In this document: one piece after another, positions 44,930-56,135 of the stretch
Layout of the letters: every line of letters starts with the position of its first letter
How positions within the stretch are numbered: position 1 is the stretch's first letter
Notes under the pieces: model-generated
What the model saw: the letters and a program-made list of their open reading frames with translations, nothing else
Databases searched by the model: none
What the model was told of the DNA's origin: nothing
NCBI GenBank assembly: GCA_030035585.1
Contig: CM057477.1
Location: 63,469,447 to 63,533,446 of the forward strand
Source: Dugong dugon
Lineage: Eukaryota > Chordata > Mammalia > Sirenia > Dugongidae
Reading direction: 5' to 3'
DNA length: 64,000 bases
Position numbers and translations under genes: made by a program

Positions 44930-45600
44930 CCCTCAGCTTGACTAAATTTTAGGCAAGCTTCTTCCTGACTCTAGGTCCTTGCCCTCTCTCTCATCCCAGT
45001 CCTCACATTATCCAGGTGCCTAATCACACCAAAAGAAGGCATTCCAAATCAAATGGCCCTAATTGCAAACTCAGTAAGTCATTCCCCCATCCCAGTGATC
45101 AATCCACTAACATCCTCCAGTACTTTTCCACTAGCCTATCACAGCCCTTAAAAACTGCCATCCTTTGTTTCAATCAATTGAGCTCAGACTTGGTTCTGGT
45201 CTCTCTACCCTATTGCAATAGCATTTGAATAAAGTCATCCTTGCCTGTTTAAGATTGTTTAGAGCAATTCATCTAGGAGGGCTTGCATGTGTCACCCCTA
45301 ATCTTCTCTCCTACCTCCCCCCATCCCCCAGCACCCCAATTCTGCACCACATAACCCTTCTTCCAGCTACTTGAATATATAAGGCTTTTGTATCTGCCAT
45401 TTTCCCCATCCCTGTGGCCTCTTCTCTTTGTTGATTCCTACCATTCTTGCAGGTCCTCAGTTCCCCAGTCATGTGTCACAATGTACCTGTCCTTCAAAGC
45501 TCTTAGCACAGTTGTAATTTTATATTTACTTGTGACACATGTAATAATACCTGAAGCATAGTAGATGTTTGATTAATCTTAGTTTTCCCTTCTCCTTTCT
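44930..45600 (+). repeat. L2-like fragments
   Basis: 'ttagcacagttgtaatttta' and 'catagtagatgtttgattaa' near 45500-45580 are L2 3' end features. The 5' half of the stretch is less certain. Confidence 0.45.
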
Positions 45601-45818
45601 GATTTATAATTAAGTTCTACGTACCAGGTTGGTGTGCCCTGGGGGAAATGCCTGTTACCCTGACAGCTATTTTCCATCCTAGATCAATACATTGAAATTC
45701 ATGTTTATAAAGCAGTTTGGACTTTGGTTAGAATGAGTCAACACCACAAAGCCCCGTCACATATGACACTACAGTTCACAAGTCATCATTATGCCTCATT
45801 CATAGGCTTTTTGACATG

Positions 45819-46241
45819 TGTTATGGATTGAATAGCGTTCCCAAAAATACATGTTGTAAATCCTAATTCCTATATATGTGGATGTAATCCCATTTGGGAA
45901 TAGGGTTTTCTATGCTATGTTCATGAGGCCATATCAGTGTAGGATGTGTCTTAAGCCAATCGCTTCTGAGATATAAGAGGAGCACATTAGACACAGAGAG
46001 AAGGAAGCAAGCAAGAGTGAGGAGAAGACAGATGCCACATGGAGCTCTCCAAGGAACACTGAGAAGAATGCTAGAGAAGCTGAAACAAGGATTATCCTCC
46101 AGGGCGGACAGAGAACCTTCCCCTAGAGCCAGTGTCCTGAATGCAGACTTCTACACTCCTAACCTGTGAGAAAATAAATTTGTTGGTTAAAGCCACCCAC
46201 TTGTGGTATTTCAGTTATAGCAGCACTAAGAAACTAGGACG
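45819..46241 (+). mobile_element. Solo LTR, ERVL-MaLR (MLT1-like)
   Basis: TGTTATGGATTGAATAGCG at the start; 'gtgagaaaataaatttgttg' with AATAAA at the poly(A) position; 'ttaaagccacccacttgtgg'; and a terminal ACTAGGACG (CA mutated to CG). Flanks ACATG (45814-45818) and ATATG (46242-46246) match at four of five. Confidence 0.82.
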
Positions 46242-46308
46242 ATATGTTTACTGCCAAAGGAAGGATAAACAAAGAATTCCTTTTTCTTAGCCCATCATGT
46301 GTGAAATA

Positions 46309-46508
46309 ATAAACACATTGTCGTGGAGTTGATTCCGACTCATAGCGATCCTACAGGACGTTGTGGAACTGCCCCAGAGAGTTTTCAAGGCTGTAATCGT
46401 TATAGAAGCAAGACTGCCAGGTCTTTTCTCGTGGGAGCAGCTGGTGGGTTCCAACTGCTGACCTTTCCATTAGCAGCAGACCACTTAACCACTGTGCCAC
46501 CATGGCTC
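46309..46508 (-). mobile_element. AfroSINE
   Basis: 'acattgtcgtggagttgatt' to 'cactgtgccaccatggctcc'. A second SINE follows within a dozen bases. Confidence 0.86.
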
Positions 46509-46520
46509 CCTGTGAGATAA

Positions 46521-46678
46521 AACCAAAAACCAAACCCGTGGCTGTCGGATTGATTCCAACTCATAGCAACCCTATAGGACAGACTAGAACTTCCCCATAG
46601 GGTTTCCAAGGAGCTGCTGATGGATTCAAACTGCCAACCTTTTGGTTAACAGATGAACTCTTAACCACTGTACCACCC
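46521..46678 (-). mobile_element. AfroSINE, internally deleted
   Basis: TSD TGTGAGATAA, 10 identical bases, at 46511-46520 and 46679-46688. About 45 bp between 'gggtttccaagg' and 'agctgctgatggattc' are missing. Confidence 0.9.
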
Positions 46679-47053
46679 TGTGAGATAACAGACATAATAA
46701 AGTTGTGAAATAGATCCAAAGACAAACTGAGCTCTCCTTTAGAAATAATGGTCATAGCATTTTTGCTGACTTGGAAGAATGTTTATGATCCTTTGTTTAA
46801 TGTTCTCCTGTGTCAGGGCTGTAAATTCTCATTCTATTGCATTCTATTAGCTTATTAGATCTAATGAACTCTCACCTACTGCCATTGTAATATAGAAAAG
46901 AAAACAAAAGGAAAAAATTGAAAAGTATGTCAAAAGAAAAAAGTCTCCAGACTAGAGACTTTTCTTCCTTTGTGTGCCTACAGAATTCATTACCTAATTC
47001 CTTGTGGCTTGAAGTGTTCTTGTTTGTTTTAGATGTAATTTTTTATGTCAAGT

Positions 47054-47449
47054 TGTTGTTGTTAGGTGCTGGGGAGTTGATTTTCGATTCACAGTGGCCT
47101 TGTGTGACAGAGAAGAACTGCCCCATAGAGTTTTCTAGGCTGTAATCTTTGCAGGGGAGCCCTGGTGGTGCCATGGTTAAGTGATACGACTGTTAATCAA
47201 AATGTTGGCAGTTCAAATCCATCAGTTGCTCCTGGAAACCCTACGGGGCAGTTCTACTCTGCCCTGTAGGGTCACTATGGGTCGGAATGCACTTGATGGC
47301 AGTGTTTTTTTTGTTTTGTTTTGTTTTGTTTTTTAATCTTTGCAGGAGCTGATCTCCAGGTCTTTCTCCCACAGAGCAGCTGGGTGGATTTGAACTGCCA
47401 ACATTTCGATTAGCATCCAATTGCTTATCTTCTGTGCCACCAGCTCTCC
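47054..47449 (-). mobile_element. AfroSINE split by another AfroSINE
   Basis: Halves at 47054-47155 and 47347-47449. Outer TSD TTTATGTCAAGT / TTTATATCAAGT at 47042-47053 and 47450-47461. Confidence 0.9.
47156..47333 (+). mobile_element. AfroSINE inserted inside an AfroSINE
   Basis: 'ggagccctggtggtgccatg' to 'cttgatggcagtg', then a (TTTTG)n-rich tail. TSD TAATCTTTGCAGG, 13 identical bases, at 47143-47155 and 47334-47346. It must be younger than the host SINE. Confidence 0.93.
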
Positions 47450-47504
47450 TTTATATCAAGTATTTGTATTTCATACTTTATAAATAATCAATGGTAAGAT
47501 TTTT

Positions 47505-47650
47505 CTTACAAACCCAGGGGCTGGGTATTTTCTTACTTGCATTGCAAAAGAGAAAACTAAAGCACAGAGAGGGAGTATGCCTTGGTTAGAACTGGGCAAG
47601 GTAGTGGCTGCAAACCCAGAGTTCTACTGGAAGAGCTACGTTCTGAGTCG
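47505..47650 (+). repeat. MIR
   Basis: 'gagaaaactaaagcacagag', 'ctgcaaacccagagttctac' fit the MIR core. Confidence 0.5.
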
Positions 47651-47764
47651 CCCCCATCCTGTCCTAGTCTACAGTCTCAGCTGGCATAAGAATGACTTCT
47701 GAACCCTTGGAACCTCAGCCAAATATTTCTGCTTAGCAGAAACTCCAGGATAGTACTAAAAATC

Positions 47765-48346
47765 TGTCTTAGGCTGGGTTCTCTAGAGAAGCAAAACCAG
47801 CGAAGCAGGTATATATATACATATATACATACACTCACACACATACAGAGAGAAAGAGAGAGAGAGAGATTCATTTCAGGGAAACGGCTCACGTAGTTGT
47901 ACAGGCTGGTAAGTCCCAAGTTTGTGGGTCAGGTGTCAGGTTGGAGGCTTCTCCTGACTCATGTAGCTGCCGGGGCTGACGAACCCAAGATCAGCAGGTC
48001 AGATGGCAAGCCGTTGGCTCACAAGCTGTGAAGGCTGATGAATCCCACGACTGGCAGGTAAACTGCTAGCTCAAGACCCAGGAACTGGAGGTCAGGTGAT
48101 GATGATCTAGGATCCAGACTGACAGCCTTGCTGGAGTATCCATTTATATACTGGAGGTAGGCCACACTCCCATGGAAACTCACTTTCAACTGATTGGCTG
48201 CTCATAGTAGATCTCATCATGGTGGTGATTACATCACTACGCAACTGCCAAATCGTATCATTACATAACTGCCAAACTACATCATAACTGCAAAACCACT
48301 GAGAATCATGGCCCAGCCAAGTTGACACATAACCTTAATTATCACA
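47765..48346 (-). mobile_element. 3' LTR of the ERV-L provirus
   Basis: Plus-strand left end TGTCTTAGGCTGGGTTCTC, right end CTTAATTATCACA. It has a TA/CA/GA-rich block near 47810-47870. It clearly matches the 5' LTR over its whole length but with many differences, so the provirus is old. Confidence 0.92.
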
Positions 48347-48360
48347 GTCCACCCCTTGTC
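48347..48360 (-). promoter_or_regulatory. Polypurine tract
   Basis: On the minus strand GACAAGGGGTGGAC lies against the start of the 3' LTR (TGATAATTAAGG), where plus-strand DNA synthesis is primed. Confidence 0.75.
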
Positions 48361-48732
48361 AACTTGGCACCTGTATACATCTCCTTAAACCGTACATAAT
48401 CTCTGAATAAACATGATTATAAACTCATATTTGCACCTAACATGATACAACACACATACAAGGCAGAAATACTCATAACAATAACAGTCCTCATTTCCGC
48501 AGCTGGTCACGTGGTCAAAACTGGTATTTAGAACTACCTTCTTTCGCCATCCATTCCGTATTCTCTTTGCCCTCAGCAAGCACCTCAGCTAGTCATTGTT
48601 CTTTGCCTGGTTGGGTGACCCAAACTTTCATTTCTTAAGTGTCTGGGCCATTAGTAGTTGTCTTGGAATTGGGTGCTTTAGTTTTCCATTGGCATTAATC
48701 ACAGGGCGTGGTAGTATTAAGAGATGCCCTAA
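48361..48732 (-). mobile_element. ERV-L internal 3' segment
   Basis: Sequence between the polypurine tract and the L1 insertion. Its left end carries the first copy of the L1 TSD. The region corresponds to the untranslated or degraded part after dUTPase. A 64-residue frame has no domain. Confidence 0.7.
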
Positions 48733-48759
48733 CTAAACGCACCCATAAAGAGACAGAGA

Positions 48760-51700
48760 CTGACAGAATGGATAAAAAACCAAGATCCATCAATATGCTG
48801 TCTACAAGAGACACAACTTAGAAACAAAGACATAAATTTGTCAAAAATCAAAGGATGGGAAAAATGTATCAAGCAAACAGCTACCAAAAAAGAGCAGGAG
48901 TGGCAATACTAATCTCAGATAAAATAGATTTTAAAACAAAATCCACCATAAAAGACACAGAAGGGCGTTACAGAATGATTACAGGGACAATCCTCATGAA
49001 GATATAACTATAATAAATACCTATGCACCCAATGATAGGACTCCAAAATACATAAAACAAACTCTAACAGCACTGAAAAGAAAATATAACAGTTTCACAA
49101 TAATAGTAGGAGACTTCAACACACCACTCTCAGTAAAGGACAGAACATCTAGAAAGAAACTAAGCAAAGATATAGAAGATCTAAAGGCCACAATCAGCCA
49201 ACTTGATCTCACAGACATACGTAGAACACTCCACCCAACAGCTGCAAAGTACACATTCTTTTCCAACACACATGGAACATCCTCCAGAATAGACTACATC
49301 TTAGGCCACAAAGCAACCCTCAACAAAATCTAAAACATTGAGCTAATACAAAGTATCTTCTCTGATCACAAGGCCATCAAAGCAGAAATCAACAGGAAGA
49401 GCAAGGCAAAAAAAAATCAAATACATGGAAACTGAATAACACCCTGCTTAAAAATCACTAGGTAACAGAAGAAATCAAAGATGGAATAAAAAAATTCCTA
49501 GAATCAAATAAGAACGAAAACACATCATACTTTGGGACACAGCAAAGACCGCGCTGAGAGGTGAATTTATAGTAATAGATGCACACATCAAAAAAGAAGA
49601 AAGGGACAAAATCAAAACACTAGCTACTCAACTTGAACAAATAGAAAGAGAACAGCAAAAGAAGCCCACAGCCACAAGAAAAAGGAAATAATAAAGATTA
49701 GAGCCGAATAAATGAAATAGAGAATAGAAAGGCAGTAGAAAGAATCAACAAAACCAAAAGATAGTTCTTCAAAAAAATCAACAAAATCGACAAACCATTG
49801 GCCAAACAGACAAAAGAAAAACAGGAGAGGACACAAATATTCCAAATAAGAAATGAAATGGGGGACATTACAACAGACCCAACTGAAATAAAAAAGATCA
49901 TAACAGAGTACTATGAAAAACTATACTCCAATAAATTTGAAAACCAAGAGGAAATGGATAGCTTTTTAGAAATTACCTACCCAAACTAACACAAACTGAT
50001 GCTGAAAATCTGAACAGATCTATAACAAGAGAGGAGATTGAAAAGGCAGTTTAAAAAACTCCTGACAAAAAAAAAGCCCTGGCCCAGATGGCTTCACTGA
50101 AGAATTCTACAAAACAGTCAGAGAATAGCTTATACCAGTACTACTCAAACTATCTCAGAACATAGAAAAAGAAGGGATACTTCTGAATTCATTCTATGAA
50201 ACCAGCATAACCCTAATACCAAAACCAGGCAAAGACACAACAAAAAAAGAAAATTACAGACCAATATCTCTCATGAATATAGATGCAAAAATTCTCAACA
50301 AAATTCTAGCCAGTAGAATTCAGCATCATATTAAAAAACAACACACCACGACCAAGTAGGATTCATACCAGGTATGCAAGGATAGTTAAACACTAGAAAG
50401 TCAATCAACATAATCCACCACATTAATAAAAAGGAAAGAAAATAATCACTTGATCAGCTCAATAGAATTAGAAAATGCATTTGACAATGTACCACACTCA
50501 TTCCTAATAAAAACTCTCAATAAAATAGGTATAGAAGGGAAATTCCTCAACATAATAAAGAGCATCTATACAAAACCAATGGCCAACATCACTTTTAATG
50601 GAAAGACGCTGAAAACATTCCCCTTGAAAACAGGAACAAGACAAGGATGACCTTTATCACCACTCCTATTTAACATTGTGCTGGAAGCCCTAGCTAGAGC
50701 AATAAGGCAAGAAAAAGAAATAGAGGGCATCCAAACTGGTAAGGAAGAAGTAAAACTGTCCCTATTTGTGGGTGATATGATACTATACACAGAAAACCCT
50801 AAAGACACCACGAGAAAACTAGAAAAAAACTAGAAAAACTAGAAAGATTCAGCAGAGTGGCAGGATACAAGGTAAACATATAAAAATCAGTTCAATTCCT
50901 ATACACCAATAAAGAGAACGATGAAAAGGAAATCAGGAAAATAATACCATTTATAACAGTCCCTAAAAAAATAAAATACTTAGGAGTAAATCTAACCAGG
51001 AAGGTAAAAGACCTATACAAAGAAAACTACAAAACACTACCACAAGAAACCAAAAGAGATTTACGTAAATGGAAAAGCATACGATGCTCAAGGATAGGTG
51101 GACTCAACATTGTGAAAATGTCAATTCTACCCAAATCAATTTTTAAATACAATGCAATCCCAATCCAAATACCAACAGCATTCTTTTAAAAGATGGAAAA
51201 ACTAATCATTAATTTTACATGGAAAGGGAAGAGGCCCAGAAAAGTAAAGCACTATTGAAGAAGAAGAGTAAAGTAGGAGGACTTGTACTACCTGACCTCA
51301 GAACCTACTATACAGCTACAGTAGTCAAAACAGCCTGGTACTTGTACAATGACAGATACATTGACCAATGGAACAGAATTGAGAACCCAGAAGTAAATCC
51401 ATCCACCTATAGTCACCTGATCTTCAACAAGTGCCATCAACTGGGGAAAACAACAGTCTTTTTAACAAATGGTGCTGGCATAACTGGATGTCCATCTGCA
51501 AAAAAAAAAAAAAAATGAAACAGGATCCATACCTCACACCATACACAAAAACTAATGCAAAATGGATCAAAGGTCTAAATATAAAACTAAAAACTATAAA
51601 GATCACAGAGGAAAAAATAGGATCGATGCTAGAGGCCCTAATACATGGCATTAACAGGATATAAACCATAACTAACAACACACAAACTCCAGAAGATAAG

Positions 51701-52511
51701 CTAGATAACTGGGATCTTCTGAAAATTAAACACTTATGCTCGTCAAAAGACTTCACCCAAAAAGTAAAAAGAAAACGTACAGACTGGGAAAAAAATTTTG
51801 GCTATGAGAAATCCAACAAAGGTCTAATCTCTAAAATCTATGGGAAAATCTGACACCTCTACAACAAAAAGACAAACAATCCAAATAAAAAATGGGCAAA
51901 GGAAATGAACTCTTCACCAAAGAAGACATTCAAGTGGCTAACAGACACATGAGGAAATTCTCTAAAGGCTAGGATCACTAGCCATTAGAGAAATGCAAAT
52001 CAAAACCACAATGAGATGCCATCTCAGCCTGACATTACTGGCACAAATAAAAAAAAAAAAAACAGAAAATAACAAATGTTGGACAGGCTGCAGGGAGATT
52101 GGAACTCTTATGCACTACAGGTGGGAATAGAAAATGGTACAACCATTTTGGAAAACGATATGGTGCTTCCTTAAAAAGCTAGAAATAGAAATACCATATG
52201 ATCCAGCAATCACACTCCTAGGAACATATTCTAGAGAAATAAGAGCTGTCACACAAATAGACACATGCACACTCATGTTCATTGCAGCATTGTTCACAAT
52301 AGCAACAAGGTGGAAACAACCTAAGTGCCCATCAATAGCTGAATGGATAAACAAACTATGGTACATACACATAAGGAAGTACTACGCAACAATAAAGAAC
52401 AATGATGAATCTTCGAAATATCTCACAACATGGGTGAACCTGGAGGGCATTATGCTGAACAAAATAAGTCAATCACAAAAGGACAAATGTTGTATGAGAC
52501 CACAACTATAA
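48760..52511 (+). pseudogene. Dead L1 ORF2, copy D
   Basis: Order follows the family. Endonuclease pieces lie at about 48760-49330 ('caatagtaggagacttcaac'-type motif near 49100), then the linker (49798-49989, '[20 protein letters not shown]'-like region). RT follows at 50450-50820 and the C-terminus at 52134-52511. In RT the FADD position reads FVGD (50765-50776), so the catalytic core is lost. Stops separate the pieces throughout. An A-run at 51499-51515 may account for one frame change. Base composition is A-rich like other L1 sense strands. Confidence 0.9.
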
Positions 52512-52926
52512 AAACTCATGAAAGGTTTACACACAGAAACAATCTGTGATGGTTACAAGGGAGGGGAGGTGTGGGGAAGGAAAAACACTAACTAGACAGT
52601 AGATAAGTGGTAACTTTGGTGAAGGGTAAGACAGTACACAGTACCAGGGAAGCCAGCACAGCTCATCCGAGGCAAGCTCATGGAAGCTCCACAGACACAT
52701 CCAAACTCCTTGAGGGGCCAAATTACTGGACTGAGGGCTGTGGGGACTATGGTCTCGGGGAACATCTAGTTCAATTGGCATAACATAGTTTATAATGAAA
52801 ATGTTCTACATTCTACTTTGGTGAGTAGCGTCTAGGGCCTTAAAATCTTGTGAGCAGCCATCTCAGATACTTCACTGGTCTCACGCCACCTGGAGCAAGG
52901 GAGAATGAAGAAAACCAAAGACACAA

Positions 52927-53365
52927 CCTAGATGAAATGGACAAGTTCCTAGAAAGACACAAACTACCAAAACTGACTCAAGAAGACATAGAAAATCTGA
53001 GTAGATCTATAACAAGTAAAGATATTGAATTAGTGATTAAAAAAAAAAATTTCCAAAAAGGAAAGCTCTGGCCCAAATGGCTTCACTGGTAAAATCTACC
53101 AAAGGTTTAAAGAAAAATTAATACCAATTCTTCAAAAACTCTTCCAAAAAAAACCAGAAGAGCAGGTATCACGTTCCAATTCATTCTGTGAGGCCAGAAT
53201 TACTGTGATACTAAAACCAGACAAAGACATAATAAGAAAATAAATCTACAGCCTAATAGCCCTTATGACTACAGATACAAAAACCCTCAACAAAATACTA
53301 GCAAATAGAATCCAGCAACCTATCAAAAGGATTATACAGCAACCGCATCCTGAAAACAAAAAAAA
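52927..53365 (+). mobile_element. Retroposed internal L1 ORF2 fragment
   Basis: Flanked by a perfect 19-bp TSD AAGAAAACCAAAGACACAA at 52908-52926 and 53366-53384. The body is L1 ORF2 linker/RT sequence of an older, different L1 ('gacaagttcctagaaagaca', 'ggcttcactggtaaaatcta') and ends in an A-rich tail. It lacks the L1 3' UTR. It lies within the 3' UTR of L1 copy D, which resumes after the TSD. Confidence 0.9.
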
Positions 53366-53554
53366 AAGAAAACCAAAGACACAAGGGAAAGTTAATCCAA
53401 AGGACTAATGGATCACAACTACCACAGCCTCCACCAGACTGAGTCCAGCACAAACTAGATGGTGCCCGGCTACCACCACTGACTTATCTGACAGGGATCA
53501 CAATAGAGGGTCCCAGGCAGAGCCTGAGAAAATGCAGAACAAAATTCTAACTCG

Positions 53555-53579
53555 CCAAAAAAAAAAAAAAAAAAAAAAA
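53555..53579. repeat. Long A homopolymer
   Basis: More than 20 As within the L1 3' UTR, where related copies have only seven or so (for example 20541). Confidence 0.9.
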
Positions 53580-53927
53580 GACCAGATTTACTGGTCTGAC
53601 AGAGACTGGAGAAACCCCGAGTATATGGCCCTGGACACACTTACAGCTCAGTAATGAAGTCACTCCTGAGGTTCAGCCTTCAGCCAAATATTAGACAGGC
53701 TCATAAAACAAAATGAGACTAAAGGGGTACACCAGCCCAGGGGCAAGGACTAGAAGGCAGGAGGAGGCAGGAAAGCTGGTAATAGGAAACCCAAGGTTGA
53801 GAGGAGAGAGTGTGAACATGTCATGGGTTTGGTAACCAGTGTCACAAAACAATATGTGTACTAATTGTTTAATGAAAAGCTAGTTTGCTCTGTAAAACCT
53901 CATCTAAGGTACAATAATGAAAAAAAA

Positions 53928-54059
53928 AGAACTTGCTGAATGCAATGGACTTGCACATAACTATACCAAAAAAAACCCAAACCCGTTGCCGTCGATTCTG
54001 ACTCATAAAAACTATATTGCAATAAAGACCCAAATTGCAAAAAGAGAGAGAGAGAGAGA
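53928..54059 (+). other. Probable 3'-transduced sequence of L1 copy D
   Basis: Non-L1 sequence between the L1 A-tail and the TSD. It includes a reversed AfroSINE 3' fragment at 53967-54006 ('cccgttgccgtcgattctga') and AATAAA at 54021-54026. An A-rich and GA-rich tail starts about 13 bases after the signal. Confidence 0.75.
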
Positions 54060-54382
54060 AAGAGATGCCCTAAGGCATCTCCTGTATTCCAGACATACTC
54101 TTCCTTACCTCTATTGTGTAATGTCAATCTGATTTCCTGTTGGTAATCAGGATCAATCACACCAGCCAATATAGTAACCCACTTCTTTGCCTGTTGAGCC
54201 GGAGGCCCGAGGAGCCCAAAGTGGTCGAGTGGCCTTCTTAACTTCTGGTTCAATAGAATTGGTGATGTGTCTCCAGGTGGAAGCATTCCTCCCTTTGGAA
54301 CTAAGACCTCTAGACCCACAGAGCATAAAGTTGCAGGGACAGAAAGCAAAAATCTTGTGAGTGGTGCCACTCCCATTTCCAC
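54060..54382 (-). pseudogene. ERV-L dUTPase remnant
   Basis: dUTPase hydrolyses dUTP to keep uracil out of viral DNA; ERV-L carries it at the 3' end of pol. The minus-strand frame contains 'AGVIDPDYQQEI', the family's motif with catalytic Asp, where the usual Gly after DYQ is Gln. It continues with 'LTLHNRGKEEYVWNTGD'. About 107 residues are viral. The open frame then runs on to 53900 through the L1 tail, which is chance reading of antisense L1. The N-terminal frame to integrase is broken. Confidence 0.8.
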
Positions 54383-54399
54383 CCCTTGATTCCTGGACC

Positions 54400-55260
54400 C
54401 ACGAATCCTGGCTATGGAGAAACAGTACTATGCATGGGATGCTGGTTTACAGCATATACAGGCTCCTGGAGAGCATTTTCCCAGCTCTGCAAGGTACTGC
54501 CACCTAGGTGGCACCATAATTTTGTCTTTAGAAGGCCATTCCATCGTTCTATCAAGCCAGCTGCTTCAGGATGATGGGGAACATAGTGATACCATTGAAT
54601 TCCATGAACAAGGGCCCATTGCCACTCTTCATTTGCTGTGAAGTGAGTTCCTTGATCTGAAGTGATGCTGTGTGTAATACCATGATGGTGGATAAGGCAT
54701 TCTGTAAGTCCACGGATGGTAGTTTTGGCAGAAACATTGCATGCAGGGAAGGCAAATCCATATCCAGAGTAAGTGTCTATTCCAGTAAGAACTAAACGTT
54801 TCCCTTTCCATGATGGAAGCAGTCCAATGTAATCAACCAGCCACCAGGTTGCTGACTGATCACCTTGAGGAGTAGTGCCATATCAGGGACTCAGTGTTTG
54901 TCTCTGCTGCTGACAGATTGGGCACTCAGCAGTGGCTGTAGCCAAGTCAGCTTTGGTGAGTGGGAGTCCATGGTGCTGAGCCCATGCATAACCTCCCTCC
55001 CTGCCAGCATTGCCACTTTGTTCATGAGCTCATTGGGCAATGAAAGGAGTGGATAGGGAAAGAGGATGACTGGTTTCCACAGAATGCATCATCCTATCCA
55101 CTTGATTGTTAAAATCCTCCTCTACCAAGGTCAGCTTTGGTGAGCATTCACATAAGACACAAATATCTTCACTTCTTTGGCCCATCCAGTGAGGTCTATC
55201 CACATACCTCTTCTCCATACCTCCTTGTCTCCAATTTTCCAATCATGTTCCTTCTAAGTC
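54400..55260 (-). pseudogene. ERV-L integrase remnant
   Basis: Integrase inserts viral DNA into the host chromosome. On the minus strand the N-terminal zinc-binding region reads 'AWAQHHGLPLTKADL' and then 'ECPICQQQ' (about 54900-55010), which supplies the histidine and cysteine pairs. The catalytic core shows 'SDQGTHFTA' at about 54631-54670, the second Asp block. Adjacent C-terminal sequence runs towards dUTPase. At least three frame breaks occur, for example between 54761 and 54811. Confidence 0.82.
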
Positions 55261-56135
55261 CCTAACCATCTGGCCAAACCATTGACCACAGCATACAATC
55301 ACACATCTGACCATTTCTCCTTTCAACAAAATGAACAGTCAGGTGTGCTTCTCAAATTTCTGCCCAGTGGAAGCATATTCCTTCACAACTGTCCTTCAGG
55401 GAGGGCCCAGAAAGGGGCTGTAGTGCTACCGCTGTCCACTTTCAAGTGGTACTTGCATATTACAAAGACCCATCTGTAAACTAGACTTGAGTTTTCTCTT
55501 TCTTAGTCAACTGATCATAAGAAACTCCCCATGAGGCCGTAGGTGCAGACTGGGAGAGGCAGATAATCTATAGGACTGGAGACCATGGGCATTTGGACAC
55601 TTTCTCATGTAACTTACTTGTGCCTTCAGGTCCTGCTCGGGCCCAATCTCGTATATACCACTTCCATTTAATGATGGTCTACTGCTGTGCATGTCCAACT
55701 TTATAACTCTGTGGGTTAGACAACACTAAGTTCACGATGGGCAGCTCAGGTCAAGTGGTGACTTGGTTACCCATGGTTAAGCATTCAGTCTCTAAAAGAC
55801 CCAGTAACAAGACAAAGCTATTTCTCAATAGGAGAGTAGTTATCTGCAGAGGATGACAGGGCTTTGCTCCAAAATCCTAAGGGTCTGCATGGTGATTCAC
55901 CAATAGGGGCCTGTCAAGACTCCAAACAGCATCTCTATCTGCCACGGACATTTCAAGCACCATTGGATCAGCTAGATCATATGGCCCAAGTGGCAGAGTG
56001 GCTTGTATGGCAGTCTGAACCTGTTGCAACACCATCTCTTGTTCTGAGCCCCACTCAAAACTAGCAGGTTTTCTACTCACTTGATAAATAGGATGGAGTA
56101 GCACACCAAATGAGGGATATGCTGCCTCCAAAATC
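55260..56135 (-). pseudogene. ERV-L RNase H and connection remnant
   Basis: RNase H removes RNA from the RNA:DNA hybrid. The minus-strand frame 55877-56131 has connection-domain residues 'HPIYQVSRKPASFEWG' and 'ADPMVLEMSVADRDAVW'. The RNase H core downstream (55260-55700) is more decayed. Several stops; not functional. Confidence 0.72.

Larger units (their letters stand above)
48733..54059 (+). mobile_element. L1 LINE inserted in the ERV-L, with 3' transduction (copy D)
   Basis: TSD AAGAGATGCCCTAA, 14 identical bases, at 48719-48732 and 54060-54073. The 5' end is truncated at the start of the endonuclease region. ORF2 runs to 52511 and the 3' UTR to about 53919, interrupted by an inserted L1 fragment (52927-53365). 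After the L1 A-tail (53920-53927) comes about 110 bp of other DNA with its own AATAAA and a second A-rich tail, inside the TSD. The cleavage site TATT/AAGA resembles the L1 endonuclease preference. Confidence 0.92.

Noticed and set aside
48347-48732. ERV-L envelope gene
   Set aside because: Fewer than 400 bp lie between the L1 insertion and the polypurine tract, with no signal peptide, cleavage site or membrane segment; ERV-L is known to lack env.
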